Positions 42,842-55,224 of a stretch of DNA of 64,000 nucleotides are shown piece after piece. The position numbers and the translations under genes were made by a program. Within the stretch, counting starts at the first letter, position 1. Every line of letters begins with the position of its first letter. The stretch is from Amorphophallus konjac. Taxonomy: Eukaryota > Streptophyta > Magnoliopsida > Alismatales > Araceae. Location of the stretch: positions 348,352,243-348,416,242 of the forward strand of contig CM040121.1 of the NCBI GenBank assembly GCA_022559845.1. The letters are read 5' to 3'. A model generated the notes under the pieces. The model did no database searches, had not been told where the DNA came from, and saw only the letters and a list, made by a program, of their open reading frames with translations.

Positions 42842-45800
42842 ATGTCGACAGATCGTTCATGGATGTATCGTAGAATAGTTGACCGGGTGGTGTCAGATGA
42901 CTTTAAGCTTGGGGTTGAGAGTTTCATTCAATTTGCATTGGGGAATCCAAATGCAGCAATAGATCGCGACGGTCACATTCGATGCCCTTGTTCAAGTTGT
43001 AGAAACTTGAGGTGGTGTTCAACATGGGATGTGCAACATCATTTGTACACGAAAGGGTTCGTGGATGGTTATACGAATTGGACGTGTCATGGTGAGCAAT
43101 TCGGGAGGTATGAGCCCGACAATATTGCAGGCACAAGTGGGTACGTGGATATGGTTGTAGATGCTGCTGGTCCTAGTTTTAATATTCACGATGAAGTGCC
43201 GAATAAGACAGCCGAAAGATTTTATGAACTACTTAGGGATGCTGATGAGCCGCTATGGGATGGTTGTGAAAATCACACTCGATTGTCTGCAGTGTCACAG
43301 TTGTTGAACTTGAAATCTGAATTTCACATCAGTGAGACTTGTTTTGACCGTCTCCTCCTCTTGATCAAGAGTATGTTGCCTCGAGACGAGAAGTTGCCAG
43401 AAACTTTTTACCGTGCAAAAAAGATGGTCAATGACTTAGGACTTGGATATGTGAAAATAGATGCATGTCCGAATCATTGTATGTTATATTACAAAGATGA
43501 TGCAGATAAGATATCATGTTCAGTTTGTGGCCATGACAGATTCAAACCTAAGGGGGGGGGTCAATTCAAAGGCAAAAGATGTACCTTACAAGGCGTTGCG
43601 ATACTTCCCTCTTGTGCCTAGGCTGCAGCGACTGTATATGTCCTCAAAGACGGCTCGGCATATGACATGGCACACCGAAAGAGTACGTCGTGCCGATGAT
43701 ATAATCAGTCATCCTGCCGATGGTGAAGCTTGGACTCACTTTAGTCGTACTCATCTTGCCTTTTCAAGGGAGTCACGTAATGTTCGATTGGGTTTATGCA
43801 CAGATGGCTTTAATCCATTCGGTGGTTCAGTGGCAGCTTATTCTTGTTGGCCAGTGTTCATGACACCGTACAACCTTCCGCCGCACATGTGCATGAAGCG
43901 AGAAAATCTATTTTTGTCCCTAGTAATTCCTGGTCCAAAAAGTCCCGGAAAAAATTTGGACATATATCTCAGGCCGTTGATTGATGAGCTCAAATTTTTA
44001 TGGACTGATGGAGTTGTTACTTATGATGCATATAGGAAGAAAAATTTTATTATGAAGGCTGCACTGATGTGGATAATAAGTGACTTCCCTGCATATGGAA
44101 TGCTATCTGGTTGGAGCACACATGGGAGGCTAGCATGTCCTTACTGTATGGAAGATACCAAATCATTTGTATTGAAACATGGGGGGAAAAGCTGCTGGTT
44201 TGATTGCCATCGGCGGTTGCTACCAAGTGACCATCCTTTTCGAAGGTAAAAAGACTCGTTTAAAAAAATACGGTTGAAATGGATGAAGCTGACTTGCAAC
44301 GGGTGTCGGGTCTACATATGGCGTCACGGGTGCACAATTTACCAGATGTAGTTCAATTGTCTGGTAGCACACGGCAACTCCCTAATTTTGGAAAGGATCA
44401 CAACTGGGTCAAGAAAAGCATTTTTTGGGAATTACCTTATTGGTCAACTCTTCTTGTACGACACAATCTGGATGTCATGCATACCGAGAAGAATTTTTTT
44501 GATAATGTGTTCAATACGATCATGAATGTTAAAGGGAAAACAAAGGACAACGCCAAAGCACGTATGGATTTAAAGATGCTTTGTAGACGTCCAGAATTGG
44601 AACTACAAAGTGTCAATGGCAAAACTGTGCAGCCTAAAGCAACTTATGTGCTTCATGATACACAGATCAAGGAAGTATGCCAGTGGTTGAAACAACTGAG
44701 ATTCCCAGATGGATATGCATCCAACATAGCCCGTTGTGTGAATGTTAATGAGGGGAAAATATATGGTATGAAAAGTCACGACTGTCATGTGTTCATGGAG
44801 AGGCTACTGCCCATTGCATTTCGTGATTTGTTGCCAAAGCAGATATGGGGAGCACTAGCTGAGATGAGTCAATTTTTCAAGATTTTATGTGCATCTGAAC
44901 TCAGACTTCGGGATGTACAAACTATCGAACAAGATGTTGTCACAACCATTTGCAAGCTAGAGAAGATATTTCCTCCGGCATTCTTTGATTCGATGGAGCA
45001 CCTGGTAGTTCATTTGCCATATGAGGCTATCGTCGGAGGTCCAGTACAATTTCGATGGATGTATCCATTTGAGAGGTATGTGACAATTTTTGTTAACTTA
45101 TAAGTCGTCCATAGCCGCTACATTTTGTTGCCATCTGACTTGTTGTTGTAGGTGCATGCATGAATTAAAAATGAAAGTTCGCAACAAGGCACAGGTGGAG
45201 GGTTCGATTGCTGAGGCATACATTCTTGAAGAAATTTCGAACTTCTGTTCTATGTACTTTGAGCCAGAGATTCAAACTCGTCGTACTCGACCTCCACGTA
45301 ATGATGATGGGGGAGTGGATGAATCGTCCGATCGGCTCTCCATATTTAAACATCCTGGACGTGCGTTCGGACGTTGCTTGACTCGCACGCTCGAAGATAG
45401 AGAGTTGCACGCCGCTGAGATATATATTCTTTTGAATTGCCTCGAGATTGAACCTTATGTTGAGTAAGATATTAATTCACATTTCCAGCAACTCCATAAG
45501 TCTATACATCCTCAAAGTCTATACAACATTGACTTCACAAAGTCTATACATTGGCTTCCTCAAAGTCTATACATCCTCAAAGTCTATACATTGGCTTCCT
45601 CAAAGTCTATACAACATTGACTTCACAAAGTCTATACATTGGCTTTATCAATTTTTTTAATCATTTTTTTTACGGGGTGCTACATTTATATTGCAGACAA
45701 TTTGATTCAGAATTAGCTGAAAAATGTCCAAATATCCAGGATGTGGAGATTGAAAAAGAACGCGACAAGTTTTTTTCCAAATGGCTAAGAAACCGAGTTA

Positions 45801-46626
45801 GTGTGAACTCTGAATATATATGTTTGTATTTACGTATGTTGAGGTAATTGTTATTATTTTAACTACTCTAATTTGAATATAGGTTGAACAAGGTCTCATT
45901 ACTGATCAAAGAGTACAACAGATAAGTTATGGCCCCTCGAACCAGACACGTGCCTATCCGGGATATATTGTGAATGGATACAAATTTCATACAAGGGATT
46001 ATGGGCGAAATAAGTCTACGATGAACAGCGGCGTATGTGTGAAGGGAAATTTATACAATGAAATGGAATTGGACTACTATGGTATTATTGAAGAAGTCTT
46101 AGAACTTCAGTATTTGGGACAAGACAATCATGTATATATATTTAAGTGTCAATGGTTTGATCCTAATTCTGTTCTACATGACACAAATTATGGGATTGTC
46201 AATGTCAAGCATAGGTTTAAACTTAAGACCTATGAACCGTTCATTTTAGCCGCACAAGCCCAGCAAGTGTACTATTCAAGCTATCCATCATCCAAGAATA
46301 GAGATTGGTGGGCAGTTTGCAGGGTTAACTCAAAACTCTTTCCCACTTATGAGTTAACTATGAGTGGAGATGTCTCAGAGGTTGCTCGTGCTGAATATTA
46401 TCAATCAGACGAAGTTGGCGTTGTCGGTTCCTCTAGGTTTAATATGGACGAATCTGATGAGCCACTGTCATTACGTACGCGAGATGGCGTGGAAGAAGTC
46501 GATCCGACGGAGCTAAATGTTGATGTTAGAGGGGAGGAAGAATCAGATGAAGATGAAGATTTTGAATCTCATGAGACTACTATGGATGACGAAGATGATG
46601 AAGTTGAGCTAGATATATCAACATGA
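42842..46626 (+). pseudogene. tnp2-like: TNP2-type CACTA transposase, four exons, frameshifted
   Basis: Start ATG at 42842 (MSTDRSWMYRR); a splice acceptor GGGTGCAG just upstream suggests a 5' UTR intron. Exons are 42842-45075, 45152-45463, 45697-45796 and 45883-46626, with GT-AG introns and consistent phases. Domains in order: transposase-associated CPCSSCRN N-terminus; TNP2 core with CPYCMED, TDGFNPFGG and HNLDVMHTEKNFFDN (catalytic acids); DUF4218 (GMKSHDCHVFMERLLP); DUF4216; and an acidic C-terminus. Exon 1 is broken by a shift at a run of eight Gs (43553-43560), a TAA at 44247, and a shift at a run of seven As (about 44265). Total about 1130 codons, normal for TNP2. The homopolymer sites leave open that the shifts are sequence errors. 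Confidence 0.92.
45484..45650 (+). repeat. Seven AAGTCTATACA copies in TNP2 intron 2
   Basis: Seven perfect copies of AAGTCTATACA occur in about 165 bp, with recurring spacers TCCTC, ACATTGACTTCAC and TTGGCTTCCTC. It fills most of the 233-bp second intron. The core is identical to the motif of the U3 array at 1480-3305, and in both elements it lies on the sense strand. Confidence 0.9.
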
Positions 46627-46751
46627 GGGAGGCATGTTTTGATAATTTAGTAAGAAGATTCTTACTTTTAAGCATAATTTTAAATAACATTTGTCTAGCC
46701 TTATATAATTGTGGATTAATATGTATTAATTGTTTTGTTATTAATAAGGAA

Positions 46752-49700
46752 ATGGTGCGAGGAGGTCGTAGTAGGGGTGGGAGGAGATCTAGCAGTGAGA
46801 GGGGCACTACTATCTCCTCGCTACCATCTTCTTCAGACACAGGTATATTTGATCAATAAGTTAGCTATATAAATATTTTATTTATTTACAAACTTAAAAG
46901 AATTTATTTATAGGTGCAAGTGTCGGCTCACCACCACTTGTACATACGCCACCACCTCCCGCTACAGGTATGTATATTTTAATTTAAATTCTTGAACATT
47001 TGTTCTACTTATGAAAATAAGTTCTTGCAGGTCTCAGTGGCCTCCCACCTGTTGTGCATACGCCACTCCCACCACCTTCCGCTGCAGGTATGTATATTTT
47101 AATTATATGTTCGCAATATTTGTATCACTCCACATGACAATAAATTCTTGCAGGTCTCAGTGGCAAAAAGACTCGAGGATCATGTATGTATATTTTAATT
47201 TAAATTCTTCAATATTTGTTCTACTTATGACAATAAATTCTTGCAGGTCTCAGTGGCCTCCCACCTGTTGTGCATACGCCACCCCCACCACCTCCCGCTG
47301 CAGGTATGTATATTTTAATTATATGTTCGCATTATATGTATCACTCCACATGACAATAAATTCTTGCAGGTCTTAGTGGCCTCCCACATGTTGTGCATAC
47401 GCCACCCCCACCACCTCCCGCTGCAGGTATGTATATTTTAATTATATGTTCGCAGTATATGTATCACTCCACATGATAATAAATTCTTGCAGATCTCAGT
47501 GGCCTCCCACATGTTGTGCATACGCCAACCCCACCACCTCCCGCTGCAGGTATGTATATTTTAATTATATGTTCGCAGTATATGTATCACTCCACATGAC
47601 AATAAATTCTTGCAGGTCTCAGTGGCCTCCCACATGTTGTGCATACGCCACCCCCACCACCTCCCGCTGCAGGTATGTATATTTTAATTATATGTTCGCA
47701 GTATATGTATCACTCCATATGACAATAAATTCTTGCAGGTCTCAGTGGCCTCCCACATGTTGTGCATACGCCACCCCCACCACCTCCCGCTGCAGGTATG
47801 TATATTTTAATTATATGTTCGCAGTATATGTATCACTCCACATGACAATAAATTCTTGCAGGTCTCAGTAGCCTCCCACATGTTGTGCATACGCCAACCC
47901 CACCACCTCCCGCTGCAGGTATGTATATTTTAATTATATGTTCGCAGTATATGTATCACTCCACATGACAATAAATTCTTGCAGGTCTCAGTGCCCTCCC
48001 ACCACCTCCCACTTGTACAGGGTCCACCCCCACCAGTCAGCCCCTTGACGATGTCGGCAGTTGTCACGAGGGAGGCACGACCCACGATAGACGTCGCCCG
48101 TGTTGGGTATCCGGGTAAATCTATAAGGTTATATTACATTAATTAGCCCTCAACTGTGTAATATGAATATTTTGACATTTGCAATTACAGTATGAAATTT
48201 GAACCCCACGGCGCTGTCCATCATTCCACCGAACTCATGTTGGCACATGTGCCCGGGGCAGCTTCCACTTTCAGAGATTTTCCGATGTCCGTCCGCGATT
48301 CATTGTACAACATGTTCTTAGTAAGTAATTACGTCATTTAATTCAAGTATTTCCCAAAGTCTATTTACAACTTTATACTAAGTGTGAAAAGTAATTGATT
48401 TACAGCGGTCTTTTCAATTCACATGTGGACATGACGCGGTGAGATGTCGTCGTGCCTGGGAGTCTACTATGCTCTCAAGTTACAAGAGGAAAATACATGA
48501 GGCCCGAGCACACGCTAAAAAATTGAGTGGGGGGAGTGAAGACCGACAATTGTGGAAGGCGCATCGCCCTCTATGGATGAGGCAGGAGGATTGGGAGATA
48601 TCTTGTGACCATTTTGCCGACCCCAAGTGGATAGAAAAGTCCGAAAAAGCCAAAGCAAATAGGGCGTCAAAACCAGGTTCAAATTTGCATACGAGTGGGT
48701 CCATCTCTTATGCGGCTCATAAACAAAAATTGGTAAGTAATATACCAATTTATCTTCTTACAATTTATCCCAATATTTGACTTTTTTTTACTATGAATTG
48801 TATAACAGGCTGTGGAGCTTAATCGACCTCCGTCGTTCCTCGAGGTGTTCGACAGAACACACAAAAAGAAGGGGACTAATGATTTTGTGAGTGACACAGC
48901 TAAGTCAGCAGCGGTAAGTTTATCTACATATGTAACTTGTACCGTTCATTTAAATCGGCATGTAATTCATATGAAATTGACTAGTTATTTTATTCAATTT
49001 GTAGGAAACATATAGCAAAGCAGTGACAGAGAAGTACGGGGAGGGAGACACGCAGCAGCCGGAGTTCGATCCGGTGGAGTGGGTGGTAGCAGCTGGCGTA
49101 CCGAAGAAAGGCCGAATATATGGTTTTGGGGAGAGCCTAGACGCAAGCGCGGTGACATCAGCGTGTGCGAGTTCTAGCTATACTTCTTCCAGTGGCAGTG
49201 CCTTCACTATACCTTCCGTTGCCCCCAGCGCTTCTGCCAGCGACATGATGGACATGGTCCGATCGCAGATTTCTGATATGCAGCGGCAGCAGCAGCATTT
49301 CCAGCAAGAGATCTCTAGCCAAGTGTCAGTATTCTTGCAGGCAATTAGTGGCCTCCTCTCCCAGAGCGGAATGGTCCCTCAGAAATCAACCACCACCACA
49401 GCACAGCCCGCACAGGTGAGTCTCTAGCCAAGTTTTTATTTTGATGGAATTACTCAATTATGTTCATTATTAATTTTAAAACTCATTTACTTCAGAATAA
49501 TTGAGAAAATCCGGGGGTCTAAAATTTGAAATACCGGTCGGACGGCCGTGCCGATCATTCCAACGCGACCGGGGAGATGAAAGTGACTTGACAGAACTGA
49601 CGGAATCCAAATCGGATGCCCGGTTTGATCTCGGCGCTAAAAGTTCAGTTTTAAAATACACTTAGTTTAAATGAACTACCAGGTCGGGTCCGGGGGTCTA

Positions 49701-52700
49701 AAATTGGAAATACCGGTCGGACGGCCGTGCCGATCATTCCAACGCGACCGGGGAGATGAAAGTGACTTGTCAGAACTGACGGAATCTAAATCGGATGCCC
49801 GGTTTGAGCTCGGCGCTCAAAGTTCAGTTTTAAAATACACTTAGTTTAAATGAACTACCAGGTCGGGTCCGGGGGTCTAAAATTGGAAATACCGGTCGGA
49901 CGGCCGTGCCGATCATTCCAACGCGACCGAGGAGATGAAAGTGACTTGTCAGAACTGACGGAATCTAAATCGGATGTCCGGTTTGAGCTCGGCACTCAAA
50001 GTTCAGTTTTAAAATAAACTTAGCTTAAATGAACTCCCAGGTCAGGTCCGGGGGTCTAAAATTTGAAATACCGGTCGGACGGCCGTGCCGATCATTCCAA
50101 CGTGACCGGGGAGATGAAAGTGACTTGTCAGAACTGGCGGAATCTAAATCGGATGTCCGGTTTGAGCTCGGCGCTAAAAGTTCAGTTTTAAAATACACTT
50201 AGTTTAAATGAACTACCAGGTCGGGTCCGGGGGTCTAAAATTGGAAATACCGGTCGAACGGCCGTGCCGATCATTCCAACGCGACCGGGGAGATGAAAGT
50301 GACTTGTCAGAACTGACGGAATCCAAATCGGATGCCCGGTTTGAGCTCGGCGCTCAAAGTTCAGTTTTAAAATACACTTAGTTTAAATGAACTACCAGGT
50401 CGGGTCCGGGGGTCTAAAATTGGAAATACCAGTCGGACGGCCGTGCTGATCATTCCAACGCGACCGGGGAGATAAAAGTGACTTGTCAGAACTGACGGAA
50501 TCTAAATCGGATGTCCGGTTTGAGCTCGGCACTCAAAGTTCAGTTTTAAAATACACTTAGTTTAAATGAACTACCAGGTCGGGTCCGGGGGTCTAAAATT
50601 AGAAATACCGGTCGGACGGCCGTGCAGATCATTCCAACGCGACCGGGGAGATGAAAGTGACTTGTCAGAACTGACGGAATCTAAATCGGATGTCCGGTTT
50701 GAGCTCGGCACTCAAAGTTCAGTTTTAAAATGAACTTAGCTTAAATGAACTCCCATGTCAGGTCCGGGGGTCAAAAACTTGAAATACAAGTCGGACGGCC
50801 GTGCCGATCATTCTAACGCGACCGGGGAGATGAAAGTGACTTGTCAGAACTGACAGAATCTAAATCGGATGTCCGGTTTGAGCTCGGCACTCAAAGTTCA
50901 GTTTTAAAATAAACTTAGCTTAAATGAACTCCCAGGTCAGGTCCGGGGGTCAAAAACTTGAAATACAAGTCAGACGGCCGTGCCGATCATTCCAACGCGA
51001 CCGGGGAGATGAAAGTGACTTGTCAGAACTGACGGAATCCAAATCGGATGCCCGGTTTGAGCTCGGCACTCAAAGTTCAGTTTTAAAATACACTTAGTTT
51101 AAATGAACTACCAGGTCGGGTCCGGGGGTCTAAAATTGGAAATACCGGTCGCACGGCCGTGCCGATCATTCCAACGCGACCGGGGAGATGAAAGTGACTT
51201 GTCAGAACTGACGGAATCTAAATTGGATGTCCGGTTTGAGCTCGGCACTCAAAGTTCAGTTTTAAAATAAACTTAGCTTAAATGAACTCCCAGGTCAGGT
51301 CCGGGGGTCAAAAACTTGAAATACAAGTCGGACGGCCATGCCGATCATTCCAACACAACCGGGGAGATGAAAGTGACTTGTCAGAACTGGCGGAATCCAA
51401 ATCGGATGTCCGGTTTGAGCTCGGCGCTAAAAGTTCAGTTTTAAAATACACTTAGTTTAAATGAACTATCAGGTCGGGTCCGGGGGTCTAAAATTAGAAA
51501 TACCGGTCGGACGGCCGTGCCGATCATTCCAACGCGACCGGGGAGATGAAAGTGACTTGTCAGAACTGACGGAATCCAAATCGGATGCCCGGTTTGAGCT
51601 CGGCGCTCAAAGTTCAGTTTTAAAATACACTTAGTTTAAATGAACTACCAGGTCGGGTCCGGGGGTCTAAAATTGGAAATACCGATCGGACGGCCGTGCC
51701 GATCATTCCAACGCGACCGGGGAGATGAAAGTGACTTGTCAGAACTGACGGAATCTAAATCGGATGTCCGGTTTGAGCTCGGCACTCAAAGTTCAGTTTT
51801 AAAATAAACTTAGCTTAAATGAACTCCCAGGTCAGGTCCGGGGGTCAAAAACTTGAAATACAAGTCGGACGGCCGTGCCGATCATTCCAACACAACCGGG
51901 GAGATGAAAGTGACTTGTCAGAACTGGCGGAATCCAAATCGGATGTCCGGTTTGAGCTCGGCGCTCAAAGTTCAGTTTTAAAATACACTTAGTTTAAATG
52001 AACTCCCAGGTCAGGTCCGGGGGTCAAAAACTTAAAATACAAGTCGGACGGCCATGCCGATCATTCCAACACAACCGGGGAGATGAAAGTGACTTGTCAG
52101 AACTGGCGGAATCCAAATCGGATGTCCGGTTTGAGCTCGGCGCTCAAAGTTCAGTTTTAAAAGTTTCAGTTTTAAAATACACTTAGTTTAAATGAACTGC
52201 CAGGTCGGGTCCGGGGGTCAAAAACTTGAAATACAAGTCGGACGGCCGTGCCGATCATTCCAACACAACCGGGGAGATGAAAGTGACTTTTCGGAACTGG
52301 CGGAATCCAAATCGGATGTCCGGTTTGAGCTCGGCGCTCAAAGTTCAGTTTTAAAATACACTTAGTTTAAATGAACTACCAGGTCGGGTCCGGGGGTCTA
52401 AAATTGGAAATACCGGTCGGACGGCCGTGCCGATCATTCCAACGCTACCGGGGAGATGAAAGTGACTTGTCAGAACTGAGGGAATCCAAATCGGATGCCC
52501 GGTTTGAGCTCGGCGCTCAAAGTTCAGTTTTAAAATACACTTAGTTTAAATGAACTACCAGGTCGGGTCCGGGGGTCTAAAATTGGAAATACAAGTCGGA
52601 CGGCCGTGCCGATCATTCCAACGCGACCGGGGAGATGAAAGTGACTTGTCAGAACTGACGGAATCTAAATCGGATGTCCGGTTTGAGCTCGGCACTCAAA

Positions 52701-54417
52701 GTTCAGTTTTAAAATAAACTTAGCTTAAATGAACTCCCAGGTCAGGTCCGGGGGTCAAAAACTTGAAATACAAGTCAGACGGCCGTGCCGATCATTCCAA
52801 CACAACCGGGGAGATGAAAGTGACTTGTCAGAACTGGCGGAATCCAAATCGGATGTCCGGTTTGAGCTCGGCGCTAAAAGTTCAGTTTTAAAATACACTT
52901 AGTTTAAATGAACTACCAGGTCGGGTCCGGGGGTCTAAAATTGGAAATACCAGTCGGACGGCCGTGCCAATCATTCCAACGCGACCGGGGAGATGAAAGT
53001 GACTTGTCAGAACTGACGGAATCCAAATTGGATGCCCGGTTTGAGCTCGGCGCTCAAAGTTCAGTTTTAAAATACACTTAGTTTAAATGAACTACCAGGT
53101 CGGGTCTGGGGGTCTAAAATTGGAAATACCGGTCGGACGGCCGTGACGATCATTCCAACGCGACCGGGGAGATGAAAGTGACTTGTCAGAACTGACGGAA
53201 TCTAAATCGGATGTCCGGTTTGAGCTCGGCACTCAAAGTTCAGTTTTAAAATAAACTTAGCTTAAATGAACTCCCAAGTCAGGTCCGGGGGTCAAAAACT
53301 TGAAATACAAGTCGGACGGCCGTGCCGATCATTCCAACACAACCGGGGAGATGAAAGTGACTTGTCAGAACTGGCGGAATCCAAATCGGATGTCCGGTTT
53401 GAGCTCGGCGCTCAAAGTTCAGTTTTAAAATACACTTAGTTTAAATGAACTCCCAGGTCAGGTCCGGGGGTCAAAAACTTGAAATACAAGTCGGACGGCC
53501 GTGCCGATCATTCCAACACAACCGGGGAGATGAAAGTGACTTGTCAGAACTGGCGGAATCCAAATCGGATGTCCGGTTTGAGCTCGACGCTAAAAGTTCA
53601 GTTTTAAAATACACTTAGTTTAAATGAACTGCCAGGTCGGGTCCGGGGGTCTAAAATTGGAAATACCGGTCGGACGGCCATGCCGATCATTCCAACGCGA
53701 CCGGGGAGATGAAAGTGACTTTTCAGAACTGACGGAATCCAAATCGGATGCCCGGTTTGAGCTCGGCGCTCAAAGTTCAGTTTTAAAATACACTTAGTTT
53801 AAATGAACTACCAGGTCGGGTCCGGGTGTCTAAAATTGGAAATACCGGTCGGACGGCTGTGCCGATCATTCCAACGCGACCGGGGAGATGAAAGTGACTT
53901 GTCAGAACTGGCGGAATCCAAATCGGATGTCCGGTTTGAGCTCGGCACTCAAAGTTCAGTTTTAAAATAAACTTAGCTTAAATGAACTCCCAGGTCAGGT
54001 CCGGGGGTCAAAAACTTGAAATACAAGTCGGACGGCCGTGCCGATCATTCCAACACAACCGGGGAGATGAAAGTGACTTGTCAGAACTGGCGGAATCCAA
54101 ATCGGATGTCCGGTTTGAGCTCGGCGCTAAAAGTTAAGTTTTAAAATACACTTAGTTTAAATGAACTACCAGGTCGGGTCCGGGGGTCTAAATATTGTTT
54201 CAAGTTAGTAGTTGATCTATAAAATCTGCAGTTATCAATTTGATATGTTTGATTTATATTTATGCTCATTTCTTCGCACTAATTTTTTTATCTATGAATG
54301 AATGTTATTATTTTTTTAATGTAGGGGGATCCTTCTGCGGGCAGCGACAGAGGAGATGAGCAGGGCAGTGACGATATGGATGATGAGGATATTGACGATG
54401 TACCAGATATTTCTTGA
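46752..54417 (+). CDS. Transposase_24 (Ptta/En/Spm) gene of CACTA, spliced, intact
   Basis: Inferred exons: 46752-46842, 46914-46967, 47031-47087, 47154-47183, 47247-47303, 47370-47426, 47493-47549, 47616-47672, 47739-47795, 47862-47918, 47985-48114, 48191-48320, 48406-48732, 48809-48913, 49005-49415 and 54325-54417. Every junction is GT-AG and every phase agrees, giving 589 residues without a stop. A Gly/Arg-rich start (MVRGGRSRGGRR) is followed by proline-rich repeats and the Transposase_24 domain (FRDFPMSVRDSLYNMF, SGSISYAAHKQKL, then AVTEKYGEGDTQQPEFDPVE and KKGRIYGFGE). A Gln-rich coiled segment and an acidic tail (SDDMDDEDIDDVPDIS) end the protein. This family is the second CACTA protein, comparable to TNPA, expected to bind element ends with TNP2. 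The last intron (4.9 kb) contains the 179-bp satellite. Confidence 0.85.
46914..48114 (+). repeat. Tandem exon-intron array, 123-bp period
   Basis: Unit starts (first exon base) fall at 47031, 47154, 47247, 47370, 47493, 47616, 47739, 47862 and 47985; all steps are exactly 123 bp except one of 93. Each full unit is a 57-nt exon (about GLSGLPHVVHTPPPPPPAA) plus a 66-nt intron GTATGTATATTTT...TTCTTGCAG. The exons are phase 1 at both ends, so any number can be spliced in or out without changing frame. The 93-bp unit has a 30-nt exon that still keeps phase. The 54-nt exon at 46914 is probably the ancestor. Confidence 0.9.
49511..54190 (+). repeat. 179-bp satellite, 26 tandem copies, inside a CACTA intron
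   Basis: The marker CCGGGGGTCT recurs at 49511, 49690, 49869, 50048, 50227 and onward to 54180. The span of 4669 bp equals 26 x 179 plus 15, and the extra 15 bp is a visible duplication (GTTTCAGTTTTAAAA, about 52158-52172). Two monomer types alternate: one with TAAAATTGGAAATACCGGTC and CTACCAGGTCGGGT, the other with AAAAACTTGAAATACAAGTC, CACAACCGG and CTCCCAGGTCAGGT. Identity between copies is high. The array starts about 95 bp after the exon-15 donor and ends about 135 bp before the final acceptor. It has no coding role. Confidence 0.97.
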
Positions 54418-54690
54418 TGTTTAATGATATTTGTTTTATGTTATTCAGACGGATCAGCAGGGTTAATGTGTTTTTCTTTGTATTTATTTTGTCAGCATGG
54501 TGTTGAATTTTTTTATTGGTGGTGTTTATTTATTTGAACATCTATGTTGATGTTGAGATTTTTTCGGTGGTGTTTATTTATTTGGGTACGTTGATGTTGA
54601 GTTTTTTTTTGTGGTTAGTTCCAATAATTTTTTTAACAGGTTTATTAGATAAATAAACTTAAAATTTTAAAAAAAATATTTTTTTTTCAG
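54418..54690 (+). other. 3' end of CACTA transcripts, non-coding
   Basis: T-rich sequence between the Transposase_24 stop and the subterminal repeats. No gene is seen; it presumably holds the polyadenylation region. Confidence 0.5.
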
Positions 54691-55194
54691 ACGGGTTTAT
54701 AATCCGTCTGAAATTACGTTTGGAATAGCGACGGTAATTTCAGACGGAATTTATATCCGTCGTGAATTCTGTTTCAAACACCGACGGATTTAGGACGAAT
54801 AAGCATATTGAACCGTCGTTGGAAGTTACGACGACAAAGTAATCCGTCGTAATATCCGGCAGAAATAGAGACGGATTTCAGACAATATTTCAGACGGATT
54901 ACGGACGGTATTTACAACGGATAATAAATCTGTCTTAAAAACCGTATGAAATACAGACGGATCATTTCAGACTGATAGTTACATACGGAAATTTTATCGT
55001 ATGAGATTTAGACGGAATTTATGACCGAAATTATTTGTGTCTTAATTTCAGACGGAATTTCAGACCGAAAAGTTAACTGTCACAAATTTGTGACTAAGAA
55101 TTTCAGACGGTCGAGTTCCGTCTTAAATCCGTCGGAATTCCGTTACAAATATGTGTTGCGACGGATTTTCAGACGGATTTGAGACGGATAACGT
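54691..55194. repeat. CACTA 3' subterminal motif cluster
   Basis: At least twenty copies of CAGACGGA / TCCGTCTG and variants occur in both orientations over 500 bp. It is denser and longer than the 5' cluster, as is common in En/Spm-type elements. Confidence 0.85.
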
Positions 55195-55224
55195 CCGTCT
55201 GAAATCCCGCTTTTTCTGGTTGTG
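55195..55224 (-). repeat. CACTA 3' terminal inverted repeat
   Basis: The reverse complement reads CACAACCAGAAAAAGCGGG and onward. The terminal pentamer is CACAA instead of CACTA, one of two differences from the 5' TIR. A change in the terminal bases could hamper excision. Confidence 0.95.

Larger units (their letters stand above)
37369..55224 (+). mobile_element. CACTA (En/Spm) transposon, 17,856 bp, nested in Tat pol
   Basis: It begins CACTACCAAAAAAAGCGGG and ends, in reverse complement, CACAACCAGAAAAAGCGGG. The 30-bp TIRs differ at two positions, one of them within the terminal CACTA. It is flanked by AAT (37366-37368 and 55225-55227), the 3-bp TSD expected for CACTA elements. It carries subterminal repeats, a captured ARF fragment, a chromovirus remnant, hairpins, a TNP2 transposase gene and a Transposase_24 gene, all oriented left to right. 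Its host frame reads on across the junction, so the insertion is precise and younger than the Tat element. Confidence 0.97.

Noticed and set aside
47446..47871. A 141-codon open frame made of 41-residue repeats across the exon array
   Set aside because: It exists because the 123-bp period is a multiple of three. The frame reads through perfect GT-AG introns, while the spliced model gives consistent phases and joins to Transposase_24 exons downstream.
49511..54190. The 179-bp array as a centromeric satellite block marking a centromere
   Set aside because: The array is bounded precisely by intron sequence of a CACTA gene and is only 4.7 kb. A centromeric role is not supported from this window alone.
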